DNA of 64,000 nt, from contig OZ020524.1 in the NCBI GenBank assembly GCA_963971425.1, forward strand, positions 11,969,845-12,033,844, read 5' to 3'. Below, piece by piece: positions 1 through 12,386 of this stretch; the first letter of the stretch is position 1, and each line of letters opens with the position of its first letter. This stretch comes from Bryoerythrophyllum caledonicum. Lineage: Eukaryota; Streptophyta; Bryopsida; Pottiales; Pottiaceae. The translations under genes were made by a program, and so were the position numbers. The notes under the pieces were generated by a model. The model was not told the origin of the DNA. It did not search any database and was given only the letters and a program-made list of their open reading frames with translations.

Positions 1-284
1 CCTTTCTATTTGAAAAATGCAACTTTTCTCTACCATAAGGTACATGTACTACCAAAATCAACCTTTTCTACGCAAGATTCATGCATCCTACTCCACGGTC
101 ATAGGTCCATCATTTTTACTAATAATAATATTTTCCAACTAAAAATATTTCAGAAGTTTTACTTTATCGCACAATTTCCAAAAAATAACTTACTTCTTGG
201 GCTCTACGCTCACAAACAAATGCTCACCGCTCATCGCTCACCACTCTGCGCACGCAAAATAGCAATCCCCGATATATCACTGCA

Positions 285-1095
285 TTACTTTGAGAGATCA
301 TCCCGAAGCGGATGGATTGGCGGAGCGCATGGTGCAAACCGTCAAGAGGGGGCTTCGAAAGTATAGTTTGAAGAAGGAACATCATTAAGATTGGGACTTG
401 CAATTACCATAGATAGCCATCGGCTACCGGTTTAGCAAGCAAGCATCTTTGGCGTCATTTTCTCCTTACTTCTTCTTGTTTGGAAAACAACCGGTATTAT
501 CGAAGGCCATTCAAGCAAATGCTGACACCGTGTTGGCTAACATGGACAATCCAGATATGTGGGCTTAAGTGTATGAGCAACATGCGGATTTGTTCAAGCG
601 GGGGATGCCTATGACTTTGGAAACCTCTCCATTGCTCAACATTGGAATACATTGCGCTATGCTACGATACGGAGAGGAGGCTACCTACCGCAAGTGCGGC
701 GTTTTACTCTTGGAGACTATGTGTATTTGCAACAAGCAGTGCCCACCTCCTTGATGTGACGGCGGGACGTGTGACCTTGCAAGTTCGTGAGGTGAAGAAC
801 TCAGGGGTGTTGCCGTTGGAGAATCATGATGGTAAGGTGAGGAAGGACCACACGCGCAATTGCACGCCTTGTCATTTGCCACACATTGATGGCATGGTAC
901 ACCCTGAGCTGTCTCACATCTCTGCTGGATTGTAATGTTGATTGTGTGGTAGTGCCAAACGGGCAGCCACAATAGTCATTTGTGACTTGTGTTCTACGGC
1001 GTGGAATCTAGAATGTCTAACCCGCTTCTTTTAGAGATACCAGTGGGTCAATGGTCGTGTCCACAGTGTTTGGCGCATAGAGAGCCAACATAGAC
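285..1095 (+). mobile_element. Ty3/gypsy pol fossil (integrase tail plus PHD-like finger)
   Basis: This stretch is a decayed piece of a Ty3/gypsy-type polyprotein read on the plus strand. The first part matches the C-terminal half of an integrase core (residues like DGLAERMVQTVKRGL). It is followed by a basic tail and, near 940-1090, by a cysteine-rich segment with the spacing of a PHD finger (CDLC, then W.LEC, then WSCPQC). Gypsy elements of seed-free plants are known to me with such a PHD-like tail. It is a fossil with several breaks and no visible LTRs inside the window. The family assignment rests on recalled motif similarity. Confidence 0.6.
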
Positions 1096-1099
1096 AAGG

Positions 1100-2350
1100 T
1101 CTAGCAATTAAAAGTGTTGGAGCCGGCTAACGATGGGGCTCCCATTGCACCCGACCTGCTCATTGTCAATACGGTCTGTTATGTTTTTTTTGTAGGTCGA
1201 CTTGATTTCTCTAGACTTGAGAGGTTTTCATGAATGGTCATTCCGCCAGTTTACCTTAATTGTGAGGTTTGCCGGTGTGAAAGGAACTTGAGCATGGGCA
1301 AAGGGGGCAAGTAAATGAATCCTTGTAGACCAATTACTAAATGTGGTGGTCTAGGTCATTTATTTCTTTTTCCCTAGTCTAGGTTGTTGAGTGGTTGGTA
1401 GTTTCTATTGTGAACTATTGTTTTTGTTGTTTACGGAAGCAACGGTGATGATATAGTCACCATTGCTCTGGGTTTGTCTCTATTTGGGCGCTCTCACCTA
1501 TTGGCACAATGTTATCTTTGCACAATGTGTGTGTGCACGACATACAATTTTGGGCTCTAGTGGATTTTGGGCTTTCAAATACCATATCAATTTGGCACCT
1601 TCATTTGAATAATGTACGTTAAAGTGTAAAATTAACGGCTCAAGGACCCTTCACACGACAAACTCTTAAACTTTGACTGTAGTTATCTTCCAATCTATAC
1701 GGTCACAATTCACAAAAATTTAACCACATCATCTCATGTAAATTTAGAGGAAGATCCTACACTTACATTCTCAAGTTCATATTTGCAATTTTTAATCATT
1801 GAAGTAGAGATTATTCTAAATCTCCTCAGTCCTTCAGAGGTTAAACCCCTTCGAGGGGCTTATATTTTTCAAAAGTGACCTCACCAATCAAAACAAAATA
1901 GGGGGCAAGTTTAGTCCACAACCCTCACAATATGCTTGCTGCACCAAAATACGCACATCCACAGCATTGGAAGCGGAAGATTCTGTGCGCAGTTTCTGTC
2001 CATCGCAAACTTGTGCCACCGCCGCCGCGTCCCGACAGCAAAACTGACATTCTCTCGTCAAGCATCTCGCCGAAGAGGATCCTGCTGTGGATGTACTTTT
2101 CAGAGTGGAATCCTTGTCACCTTCAGGTTTCTGCACAACGCTCTTAGGGCATTTCGGTTTAGGCATTGTAACGAAATGACTTGACTCTTGAAAAGTTGAA
2201 AAGCCAGATAACGCTTAAAAGTGATGCGCATCAACGTGAACTTCTCTACAGTCGCCAGCTTGCTGTTATAATATCTTACAAGAAGAAGATCCAATTATAC
2301 AAATCTCCATGCAGCATAGCCTCTGTCTATCACCTCCCAGGTCTCCCTAC
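1100..2350. other. Intergenic stretch upstream of MOT1
   Basis: I see no supportable gene here. Short open frames on both strands at about 1890-2180 overlap one another and resemble no family I know. The interval contains one copy of a dispersed repeat at about 1690-1850 and presumably the MOT1 promoter and 5' leader towards its right end. Confidence 0.4.
1690..1850 (+). repeat. Dispersed repeat, copy 1 of 2
   Basis: This stretch resembles 43425-43565 in the same orientation. Shared words include TACGGTCA, AATTCACAAA, AGAAGATCCT and TTACATTCTCAA. It has no coding potential. The family is unknown; a MITE or LTR remnant would fit. Confidence 0.45.
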
Positions 2351-2355
2351 TCGAG

Positions 2356-2555
2356 GTACGTCGTGGATTACAACTTGTTTACTTGCAATCAGTTCCGCAG
2401 GAATTCTTTTCATCCCTCTGAAACCGCCTCCTTCTGGACTCCGAGTTAGCTTCGATCTGCCTGCAAGGTTTGATTCGTGCCGCTACATGTTTAGAGGTTG
2501 GACGTCATGCTGGAGAGTGATGAGAATTGTTGATGGTTTCTGTGATTCCTTGCAG
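2356..2555 (+). other. Probable 5' UTR intron of MOT1
   Basis: A GTACGT donor follows CGAG at 2352-2355, and a pyrimidine-rich TTCCTTGCAG acceptor ends at 2555, five bases before the MOT1 start codon. A leader intron just upstream of the ATG is plausible, but only transcript data could confirm it. Confidence 0.4.
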
Positions 2556-2560
2556 CAGCG

Positions 2561-4238
2561 ATGGCGACGGATATCGGGCAACAGGCGGGGACCGTGAGGC
2601 CGCCTGCAGGAAGGGTGGCGGCTTACCGTGGGGAGCTCAGAGACAACGTGCGCTACCAGAGCTTGTGGGAGGAGATCAGCGGCTGCTTGGGCGACTTGGG
2701 CACGTTCGTGCCCATCGTCATTGCGCTCACTCTCGTCAATGGACTTGACCTCGGCACCACGCTCCTCTTCACTGGCTTCTTCAACATCATCACAGGTACC
2801 CACCTGCAGCTCTGATATTTCTCGCATGCCTGTTCAGTTCTTGTGCTCGCGATTGGGAATGATGAGCCAACCAGAGCACTACTCCTGGGCTTCCTGCACA
2901 TTATGTTCTGTGAATTTAGGCCTGAGTTTTCAAGAAATGGATCGTCACAGTGCTGATTAGAGCCATGATTTCTTGTTGCAGGTGCGATGTTTGGAGTGCC
3001 GATGCCAGTGCAACCGATGAAGTCGATCGCCGCAGTGGCGCTAACGCCGGGGAATTTGCTCACGATCCCCCAGATCATGGCGGCCGGGATTACCACAGGG
3101 GCGGCGTTGGTGGGCCTGGGAGCCACAGGGCTGATGACGCTGGTGAACTACCTGGTGCCGCTGCCGGTGGTGCGTGGGATCCAGCTCTCGCAGGGCCTGG
3201 CGTTCGGCATCACGGCCGTGAAGTACATTCTCTACGAGCAGAACTTCGTCAAGGGCAAGCAGGGCGGCGCCCGTGCGTGGCTGGGACTGGACAGCAAGCT
3301 CCTCGCCATCGCCGCGCTATGCTTCGTGGTGCTCGTGAGCGGCGCCGGCGAGTACACCGTGAACCCGTTCCCCAAAGACTCCAACGAGTGCCTCAACGAC
3401 GCAACCATCAACCCGAACAGGAAGAGGACCTGGATTGAGAAGTTGCGCATGATCCCCACCGCGCTCTCCGTGTTCGTCCTCGGCGTCATCCTGGCTTTTG
3501 TGAGAGATCCCAGCATCGCTAGCCACCTCCGTGTTGGACCCGCCACGCCCCAGATTGTGCACATCTCCGCCAGGGATTGGAGGATTGGCTTCGTCCGGGG
3601 CACCATCCCGCAGCTGCCGTTGTCGGTTCTCAACTCCGTCATTGCGGTCTGCAAGCTCTCCAACGATCTGTTCCCTACCAAGCTCGAGGTCACGCCCACG
3701 AAAGTCTCGGTAACGTTCTTCACTGCAACAATCCTTGTCTTTCAAATTCGTCAAGTTTCTTCTTCACGCTCTTGAATCGTGGCCTGCATGCATGCAGACG
3801 AGCGTGGGGCTGATGAACGTGGTGGGATGCTGGTTCGGAGCGATGCCGACGTGCCACGGCTGCGGCGGGCTGGCGGGGCAATACAGGTTCGGCGCGCGCT
3901 CGGGAATCTCCGTGGTGATGCTGGGCGCCTTCAAGCTCCTCCTGAGCCTCCTCCTGGGAAGCTCCCTGCTACAGATCCTGTCCAAGTTCCCGGTGGCGCT
4001 GCTGGGAGTGCTGCTGCTGTTCTCGGGGCTGGAGCTGGCCATGACGTGCCGCGACCAGAGCACGCGCACGGACGCGTTCATCATGCTGTCCGTCACCGCC
4101 GTGTCCATCACCACCTCCAACGCCGCGCTAGGCTTCGGCTGCGGCATGGCGCTGGTGGTGCTGCTCAAGGCGCGCGAGCGGAAGACTTACGAGACGCTGT
4201 GGAGGGTCATGAGTGTAGAAATACTAGATCTAAGCTAA
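2561..4238 (+). CDS. MOT1: Molybdate transporter, MOT1 type, 3' end disrupted
   Basis: This gene encodes a high-affinity molybdate transporter of the MOT1 branch of the sulfate-permease superfamily, a multi-pass membrane protein without a STAS domain. Three exons are visible: 2561-2795, 2982-3709 and 3798 onward. The introns are 2796-2981 (GTACCC..TTGCAG) and 3710-3797 (GTAACG..ATGCAG). Family hallmarks are GDLGTF at residues 44-49, PMPVQPMK at 85-92 and the diagnostic PTCHGCGGLAGQYRFGARSG at about 338-357. The final exon runs at 4214 into the LTR of a Ty1/copia element, so this allele would end with eight LTR-encoded residues at 4236-4238 (about 467 aa). The native last 20 codons lie beyond the element at 9516-9578 (about 478 aa without the insertion). 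The length fits plant MOT1 proteins (about 460 aa), although Arabidopsis MOT1 genes are intronless as far as I recall. Because only the hydrophilic tail is changed, function may survive. Confidence 0.9.
4209..4213. repeat. Left target-site duplication (ATGAG)
   Basis: The five bases ATGAG lie directly left of the copia element and recur at 9516-9520 directly right of it. This is the expected Ty1/copia target duplication, and it fixes the insertion within the MOT1 coding exon. Confidence 0.9.
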
Positions 4239-4403
4239 CAAGCGCAGCAGCGCAAGTGCGCTCTGTGTCGACAAGGTGCAGAATCAGGATATATACACAG
4301 GAGTCTGTCAACACAGACAGAGAGGATGAAAGGTCGGAGAGCGAGGATGAGAAACTGTTAAGAAGGATGAATGACGAGGGTCGAGAGCAGAGAACTTTCA
4401 ACA
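4214..4403 (-). repeat. Left LTR of the copia element (3' LTR)
   Basis: This 190-bp LTR is bounded by TG and CA (TGTAGAAATACT..TTTCAACA). It differs from the right LTR at a single position near base 20. In the element's own orientation it is the 3' LTR. It supplies the first in-frame stop to the interrupted MOT1 exon. Confidence 0.95.
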
Positions 4404-7400
4404 CCCTCCCTTGCTCTCGACGTAGAGAGATCAGGAAGGGCGACACAGGGAGAGAGATCGGCGAGAAGGGGAGACGAGGGCATGAGTTTATGAGGGGACT
4501 TGGAGAACACCAACGCTCTGTCGGTTGATGTGAAACTTGTTAGAGCTTGGTGGCTTTGTTAAGAAGTCTGCCTGTTGTGATGTTGTAGGGGTGAATATGA
4601 CCTGGACTTGCCCAGCATGTGATGTTTCACGGATAAAATGTTGTTGGATGGCGATATGTTTGGTTCGCGAATGCAAGACTGGGTTGTCAACTAGTTTGAT
4701 AGAGGATTCATTGTCAGTTAGGATAGGAGTCGGAGACTGAATGTTGACTGCAATCTCATTGAGAAGCCTGTGAAAATAAAGGATATCTTTTGAAGCGTCT
4801 GTTAGGACGCGGTATTCAGCTTCAGTACTGGAAAGGGAGACTGTGGGCTGAAGTTTACTTGACCAAAAAATTGATGCATCCCCTAACTTGTGCAGGATAC
4901 CGGAAGTTGATTTGCGTGAGTCAAGGTCACGGCCCCAATCTGCGTCTGTGTAGGTGTGGTATGTTTCGAGGTTGTGGGCCGGGAAGAAGAGTCCAAAGTC
5001 GGATGTGCCATGGAGGTAGCGAAGAATACGTTTTGCCGCTTGCAGGTGTGGAATTTGTGGCGTAGCCGTATAGCGGGCAACAGTGCTAACTGCATAGCAT
5101 ATGTCCGGTCTTGTGTTTGTTAGATATATCAAGCTCCCAACAAGAGAACGGTACAGCTCTGGGTCTACAGGGTGCATGCCCATGTCCTTTTGGAGGATGG
5201 AGTTAGGATCCATTGGGAGCTGGGTTGGATTGCACGCAATGAGGCCATATTTTTCCAAGAGTTTGTGTATATAGCTTGTTTGAGTGAGGAAGATGCCACG
5301 GCGACACCGTCTGATTTCGGCTCCTAAATAAACATTCGCATCTCCAAGGTCAGTCATCTCGAATTCGCGTTTGAGTGCGGTTTTCAGGCTTTCAATGCGA
5401 TCAAAATCATCTCCTGTAATAAGCAGGTCGTCGACATATAAAAGCACAAACGTGCGCTTGCCGTCTTTCGTGGAAAAATACAGGTTTGGGTCATATTGGC
5501 TGCGTGTCAAGCCTTGGGAGATAAGCCAAGCATCTATGCGGGCGTACCAGGCCTTGGGTGCTTGCTTTAAACCATATAGTGCACGTTTGACACGACAGAC
5601 TTTGAGGGGATTTCCTGCGCATGGGAAGCCTTGAGGTATTTCCATCACCACATCTTCGTTTAAGGTACCATTGAGTAAGGCAGTGCATACATCTAATTGG
5701 TGCAGCGGCCAATTATTCTTTGCAGCCAGTGCAATGATAGTTCTAATGGTTGACCAACGTACCACGGGTGCAAAGATATCTTCGTAGTCGACTCCCTCAC
5801 GTTGTTGAAATCCCCGTGCCACAATCCGTGCTTTCAACTTTGTTTGGTCGCCATGCTTCTTGATTTTGAAGAGCCACTTTGCAGTAATGGGTTTTCTATC
5901 ATGTGGCTTGTCGACGACATCCCATGTCTTGTTTTTGATTATGGAGGTGATCTCGCTTTGAATGGCGGCCTGCCAGCCAGGGTGCAAGATGGCTTGCTCA
6001 TAACTGGTTGGCTCGACCTCTGTTGTTGTTGCAAGAGTCCAATAGTTCTGAAGCCTGGTCGATGGAGTTCTTGTACGTTTGGGGTATCGAGATGTTGTTG
6101 CAGGTGCTAGGTCGGAGGCGATCGTAGCCTGTGGGCAGTCTGGGAGGTGGACGAGGTCTTGATCGTGGCCCTGTATCGGTAGTCCAGGTCGTGAGTCTTG
6201 ATCGGAATGATCTGGGAGGAGGGCGGAGTCTGGGTCGTAGACGTCGGTTCCAACTGGCGGTCCAAGTCGTGGGTGTTCACTGCGGTCTGTCTGTACAGAT
6301 AGATGGGGAAGACTCGGCCTGAGGCCAGTTGATGTCCGCCCGTGCTCTTCCGGGCCAGTTGATATCCAGCGCTGGGGTTCCGGGTATCCGTGGGTGAGGT
6401 CCGCTGGTTCCGCCGGTTGTGGTCCGCCTGTTTAGGTCCGCTAGTTGAGGTCCGCCGCTGGCTGGAAGTGTAAGATCGGCGTTGATTCCCGGGGATTGCT
6501 GGCCAAGTCCAGCTGTCGCTAATGTGGACGTGGGTAGTGATGCACTGCAGCTCGTCAATCTCCCGCAGTCAAAGTTGGTACCAGAAGTTGACGAGGTCGA
6601 TGTTGGTTGATCGTGTTGCAGTTCGTCTCCGTTATGTTGTGCATCCACACAATGACCACGTCCTTGGGCAGAGGAGTTTAAAAAAACCTGAGTGAGCTGT
6701 GTGGGAAATAATGTTGCCGCAGTGAGTGGATCACTGTTGCTCAGAGAGATGATAGTTCCAGGTAGATTGTTAGGCTGCGGCTGTGCCAAGTGATGAAATC
6801 CAACCTTGCTTTCATCAAAGACTATATCGCGTGAGATAATATTTTTTCTTCGCAGTGGTTCATATACACGATATGCTTTGGACTCCATGTCGTAACCCAC
6901 AAAAATTCCTCTGATGGTTTTGCTGTCTAGTTTCTTTCGGTCTGCATCAGGTACATGGATATATGCTACGCATCCAAAAATTTTGAGATCTTTAAGGTCG
7001 ATGGTCTTACCAGTGAAACTTGCCTCTGGAGGAATGCCGAAGTTGCTCCTAGTTGGACTTCGGTTGATGACAAAAGTTGCCATTGATACTGCTTCTGTCC
7101 ATAGATATACAGGTAACTTGCTCTCTGCAGCAATGCTTCTCGTTCGCTCCATAAGTGTTCGATTACGTCGTTCGGCCACTCCATTTTGTTGAGGCGTTTG
7201 AGCTTGAGTCAACTCTCGATGTATGCCGTTTCTAAGACAATATTGTTGGAACTGATGAGACATATACTCTCCACCACGGTCCGATCTCAGTACTCTCATT
7301 GGATTGCCTGTCTCAACTTCAAGTTTCTGTTTGAATGCACAGAATTTTTCGAAAGTTTCGCTTTTATGTTTAAGAAAGTACGTCCAGCTCTTGCGCGAGA

Positions 7401-9325
7401 AGTCGTCCGTGAAAACTAGTATGAAACGGGATCCGCTCAGTGATGGTTGTTGTAATGGTCCAATAACGTCCGTGTGGATACGCTCTCCAGGTCGTGAGGC
7501 CCGTGTTTCAGACTTCTTCGGAAACCTTTCTCTATGTTGTCTACCCGCAAGACAACATGCACATATTTGATAATTGACGTCTAAAGCAGGCATTCCTTCT
7601 ATGTATTGAGATTTTGAGAGGAAGCTCAAACCTGAGTAACTTATGTGTCCAAGACGGCGATGCCATAAATCTGCAATGTTGGTGTCGTCTACAGCCAAGG
7701 CTTCTTCTGCAGCTTCTTGAAAATAATAGAGTCCATTTGAAGAATCTTTGTTGCCCGTGGCGATCACTTGGTGGTCTTTGAAGATCCAGCAGTGTGAGCT
7801 ATCAAAAATAACAATGTGACCAGTATCGGCAATGGATCCTAGAGATAGAAGATTCTTCTTCATACTCGGGACATAGCGCACATTATCTAACTTTATTTCT
7901 CCTGTATTGGTGTGAAGTGTGGAAGAGCCAGTTCCCTCAACAGTGTGAGTTTCACCTCCCCCAGTTTTGACAACATGGTGATAGCTAGATGAACTAGGTG
8001 GATAGTCAAGTTTGGAAACGTCAGATGCTATGTGTGCGGTAGCACCACTATCGACGTACCACGGGTTGTTCCCATGATAATATGGGTCATAATGATAATT
8101 ATGGTCGTAATGATACTCATCAATCATCTCTGCAGCATTTGCATATTGAGTACCTTCATGCTGGTTGTGTGGCATCTCCCTGCAGTTGCGTGCTATGTGG
8201 CCTGGTTTTCCACACCGGTAGCATATCGGTGGCGACCTTTGGTTCGTCACAGGTCCACTTGGTCTGCCGTATGTTGTCGTAGGTTGATATTGGGTTGGAT
8301 GGTATTGATAACCGTGCCTGCCTGGGGCAGCATGTCGGTATCCGCCTGGCCAGATTGGAGGTCGCAGCCCGTATGGTCCCCTCCCTCGCATCCAGGTGTT
8401 GCGGCCTCTTCCCCGCTAATCTTGTGCGTAGGCTGCTCCTCTTCCGTAGGTTGTCACGAGCGCTTCATCTTCCCCTTGAAGCTTATCTCGTTGGCGACGT
8501 CGGTTATACTCAGACGTCAACTTCGAGCTCAATTTTGAGAAGGTCACATCGCCTTCTAGGTTCGTCAAGGACTCCACAGTTCCATCATATGAGCGTGGTA
8601 AGCCGTTCAAAATGATCTGATTCAGATGCTGCTCGTCAAGTGGATGCCCCATGCTGATCAACCGGTTTCGCAATTCTCTCGCCTTCTTCATGAAGTCGAT
8701 GACAGATCCGCCTTCGATCATCTTCAGGGTTGAGATCTCTCCTACTAGTGATAGGATCGTGGCCTTGTCTCCTGACGAAAATTGCTCCTTCAGGGCCGCC
8801 CAAATCTTTGCAGGATCCGTATGTTCTGCAACAGTATCCACCAGATCATCAGCGACAGACAACAAGATCAATCTGCAAGCTAAGAATGTTCTTCTCAGAA
8901 ATTGTGCTCTTGATAGCTCCTCGTGATCAACAACAACTGGGAAGACTGTTGGGTTCTGCTCAGTTTCAATGAGGGGCCACATCCCTTCTCCTCTCAGAAT
9001 GGCCTTCATCTTCAGGCTCCATATGTAGTAATTTTCAGTACCTATCAGTTTCTCTCCCTCCCTCACCATTGAGCTTTCTACCATCTTGCTTTCAGATCTA
9101 GCCATGTAGGGTACTATGTTTGGTTCAGCTTCGCCTGATCTGCTCACTAACTCCTTGTTTCCTCTAGACAGATCTACTATCAACTTTGGTGGCATTGCCT
9201 ACCGTTTCAACTTTGTCTCTACTGTGCAACTCAGATCCAGCAGATCACCACCTGTTTATCTCTTCCTATTCTCTTGTGAGGATCTGATCTAATCTAACTA
9301 GTCTAAGCCGCTCGCTCTGATACCA

Positions 9326-9515
9326 TGTAGAAATACTAGATCTAGGCTAACAAGCGCAGCAGCGCAAGTGCGCTCTGTGTCGACAAGGTGCAGAATCAGG
9401 ATATATACACAGGAGTCTGTCAACACAGACAGAGAGGATGAAAGGTCGGAGAGCGAGGATGAGAAACTGTTAAGAAGGATGAATGACGAGGGTCGAGAGC
9501 AGAGAACTTTCAACA
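9326..9515 (-). repeat. Right LTR of the copia element (5' LTR)
   Basis: This 190-bp LTR is identical to 4214-4403 at 189 of 190 positions. It is followed by the ATGAG target duplication at 9516-9520 and preceded by the initiator-tRNA-Met primer-binding site. In the element's orientation it is the 5' LTR and would carry the promoter. Confidence 0.95.
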
Positions 9516-9578
9516 ATGAGGCCCTGGATCAGCAAGCGTAGAAACCAAGATCATGCTCACGCTCATCCGGTCGTTTGA
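9516..9578 (+). other. Displaced 3' coding end of MOT1
   Basis: The MOT1 frame resumes at the right copy of the target duplication and encodes about 20 residues (from MRPWISKRR to the end HAHPVV) before TGA at 9576-9578. It is the native C-terminus of the host gene, now separated from the rest by the 5.3-kb copia insertion. The residues are hydrophilic and follow the last membrane segment, as expected for a cytosolic tail. Confidence 0.8.
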
Positions 9579-10150
9579 TGCAAGGCGCATGCAGTCGATC
9601 AAACTGGTCCAGTGATCAACTCCGTTGCAACTTCAAGGGCTCCAAATCTAGACATGTGTAGCGACAATCTAGATGTTTAGATGTATCCTTTCCTTCTCTG
9701 TCAGATGGTTCCACAGTATTCTACATGTATGTTGTCGTATTTCAACACAAGTTGAAATGATCTTCAAATGAAATTTGTTGGTTGAAGAATCTTTAATGCA
9801 AAGGTGTTAGTCTTGCTATACTAAAATTCGTTTTTTTTTTCCTACGCAATCAAATACGTGCATGTATATATGGCTCCTGACTTAGGTTTAAGGGTTATTC
9901 TTTTGAAAATGTAACATAGGAACCAAAAGGTGACACTTGGCAAGTAGAAATTGGATGGGAATTTTCGGTAGTTACAGGAAATCTTCATAGTCATAGAGGT
10001 CCCTGATTTTTTGCGGAATTTATGGTGAAATGGAAGAGGCTCTATCTACATGAGTGCATATTGTAGAACACTCAACCTATGTCACTATTTAGGGTATAAA
10101 ACGTAGTTGGAGAGTTAGAAAATTCTTAGGAAGGTCTCTTTACACCAAAT
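9579..10150. other. Former MOT1 3' UTR and intergenic DNA
   Basis: No gene is visible. The first 250 bases probably are the original 3' untranslated region of MOT1. The rest is AT-rich sequence without a recognisable feature. Confidence 0.4.
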
Positions 10151-10385
10151 CCAAGGTTGAGAGTTTGTCGGTTTCCACCGATGAGATTGCCTGAATGGCC
10201 AAAGTCCAGCCTACCGGCCTTCACACCAAAGGCCATCGTCTTCCAATGTGCCTACATGGTAGTACTTTTGGAGAGTTTTGACTCCAAGGCAACGGACTCT
10301 CAAGCAAAACTTGGGTTGTCATTTTTAGTTGACCCAAACTTCCTTCGAGAGTCCGTCGATTTTTTCATCATTCTCTGACAAGATC
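10150..10385 (+). repeat. Dispersed repeat, inverted partner of 42965-43235
   Basis: About 230 bases recur in inverted orientation at 42965-43235. Shared words include CCTTCACACCAAAGGCC and TTTTGGAGAGTTTTG. Both copies hold short open frames because they share sequence. I do not think either encodes a protein. It is probably a non-autonomous transposon or LTR remnant. Confidence 0.6.
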
Positions 10386-10389
10386 TGGA

Positions 10390-11640
10390 CCGTTAGATGA
10401 AAATAGCTTAGGATTAAGGGTTTAGGATCTAGGTTTAGGATTTAGAGTTTATGTTATAGTAGGCATTTCGGCATTGCAAAAACTTGCAATTTTCCTATGT
10501 GTCAATTCCTATGCAAAAAACATGAAAAAGATTAGTGAAAATGCTTTAAAATGGCCTTGAAAAACCAATTTCAATTCACCTTGAGAAACTCAAGCAAAAA
10601 CTGTAATTGCATAAAAGAAGGAGAATGAGGCAATGGACATCAAGGAGGGAGGTAGGGCTCGGTGGAGAGTGTCTTGGTTGAATCGGGGGAGACTAGGGCT
10701 CAAATCCCAACTCCAACGGCCTTCATGTCATTGCAATGGGGGAAAAGGGGGCCGTGGTGGCTGAACGCGGGCAACGAAGGCCTTTTGGCCTCACATTGGG
10801 CCTCCAATTGACCTCATAATTATCAAAACTATTGCAATTTTAGGGTTTAGAACACCATATTCGTTATATTGGGAGATTTCCATGACTTTGAAGATATATG
10901 ATCTTTGAAGTATCAATATATATAGACATTTGTAGGTGCAAAGCATAAAGACAATGTACCAAGAATATTATATTTCATTCCATGGATGGACCAAATTAGC
11001 CGAATGTCCAAAAAAATGGTAACGGTAAAGGAAGCATATACCATCAATCCAAGCTTTATTCAAAACTTCATGAAAAAAAGTCACACACAACACTCATTTA
11101 CCTCGAGGCAAAACACAATCGTCCTATCACTAATTAAATGGTCTAGGGAGTTCCTCTATAAGCCTCTATACGCGTCTTCAAAAAAGCCCTCTGACGTTGC
11201 CTAGTAGTTTATGTTGCGCCATTCTCTTGCATTAATGGACTCTCTAGAAGACGCTGCAAACCCCGCCTACGCACCTCGTCAGTGTTTGATTTGGGCAGCG
11301 AGTGTCGGCGGGTGGGAGCTGAAGGAGAGCATTTGTTTTCAGCAGTATTTTCTGAGAGAATACGGGGGCGGAGACATTTACCAGATGGTTCCCGCACAAT
11401 AGGTGCCACATAGTACAATCCAAACAAATACACTTCAGGTCGAATACTCCTACACAACACACATGAAAACTGTATCATTAAGATCCATCCTAGTGCACTT
11501 TAGGTCGAATGGACCTAAAATGTTGAAGGATAAATTCACAGAGCACGTTTAACATCCAACGAATCAAAATAAGCTCAAATGAAGCAAAACTACATGAGTG
11601 CAATGTAGCTCAACAACAAACCAAGATTGCCTAGGCAAGA
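10390..11640. other. No gene seen
   Basis: The interval has a short run of TTTAGGAT-like words at about 10405-10455, related to but not matching the plant telomere repeat. It also has several open frames of under 90 codons that overlap on both strands. Nothing resembles a known gene. Confidence 0.35.
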
Positions 11641-12386
11641 ACGACTCAATAGTGCAATAACTTGGAGGTGAGCATAACAAGCACCGTGAGCGAGTGTGGG
11701 TAAGTAGCATCCCTTAAACCGTCATAAAGAATACGCTTTGCCGGAGTACAATTGTCGGGATTTAGAGGCGGAGACCCTGGAACTGAACGAGGCCATTGTG
11801 GCGAAGGTGAGTTGATCCTTTCATGAATTGGCTCCCGCGGAATAGGGCTTTCAACAATTCCGTCCTCCACTGCCATGGTCGAATAATCCATGGTTGACTA
11901 CGCCGTTGCAGCAGAGTGCAACAAAAGTTTTTTACTCCGAAGGGAAAGGGCAAACTCCTCCGGGCCCAGCAAGGAATCCACGGACACCCGACAATCATAG
12001 TCCTGTAGAATTTTCAACCAAAGTGACGCTCACATACCTCAGAACTATAGATGAAAACTCCAATCATTCAAAACAGAACGACATTTCATCAGCAATAGGT
12101 ATCCAATCCGCACAACAAACAAAGCGGCAAAACATCCCGGTTTCATTTATCAAAAAAATATATACACAAAAAATGGTCCAACAAAATTTACAAAATGGCG
12201 TTGCAATCAATCGATACAGTTTAGCTCTATCCAACCTAAAGTGTAATAAGGATCTAAGCGTTTCCAACGACATTAGGAGCGGAGATTTTGATAGGCTTGG
12301 ATTGCGTTCCAGATACTCGCAGACTGATCACACGTCTTCTAATCATTATAGAACATCTCCCGGCCCGAGGGATATTCGGCCCAGTA
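11640..12386. other. Uncertain open frames downstream of the FCP1-like gene
   Basis: Open frames lie on both strands (plus 11894-12523, minus 11646-11998), but none resembles a known domain. The minus-strand ones could be 3' exons of the FCP1-like gene. The plus-strand one largely shadows the region. No function can be given. Confidence 0.25.

Larger units (their letters stand above)
4214..9515 (-). mobile_element. Young Ty1/copia LTR retrotransposon
   Basis: This is a complete-looking Ty1/copia element read on the minus strand, 5.3 kb long. It has 190-bp LTRs beginning TG and ending CA, and ATGAG target duplications on both sides. The primer-binding site abuts the right LTR at 9311-9325 (TGGTATCAGAGC on the minus strand, matching initiator tRNA-Met). 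A purine-rich tract lies next to the left LTR at about 4404-4417. Parts in order are Gag (about 9.2-8.4 kb), a CCHC zinc knuckle (CYRCGKPGHIARNC) and protease (VDSGATAHI) at about 8.3-7.9 kb, GAG-pre-integrase and integrase at about 7.7-6.9 kb, reverse transcriptase (YVDDLLI) at about 5.9-5.2 kb, and RNase H at about 5.0-4.6 kb. The LTRs differ at one of 190 positions, so the insertion is recent. The internal region has about two breaks. Confidence 0.95.

Noticed and set aside
10-366. Open frame at the window start as a gene
   Set aside because: No recognisable domain, biased composition, and it runs into the gypsy fossil in another frame.
2653-3126. Minus-strand open frame opposite MOT1 exons 1-2
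   Set aside because: Shadow frame produced by the GC-rich codon use of MOT1. It crosses the intron and resembles no family.
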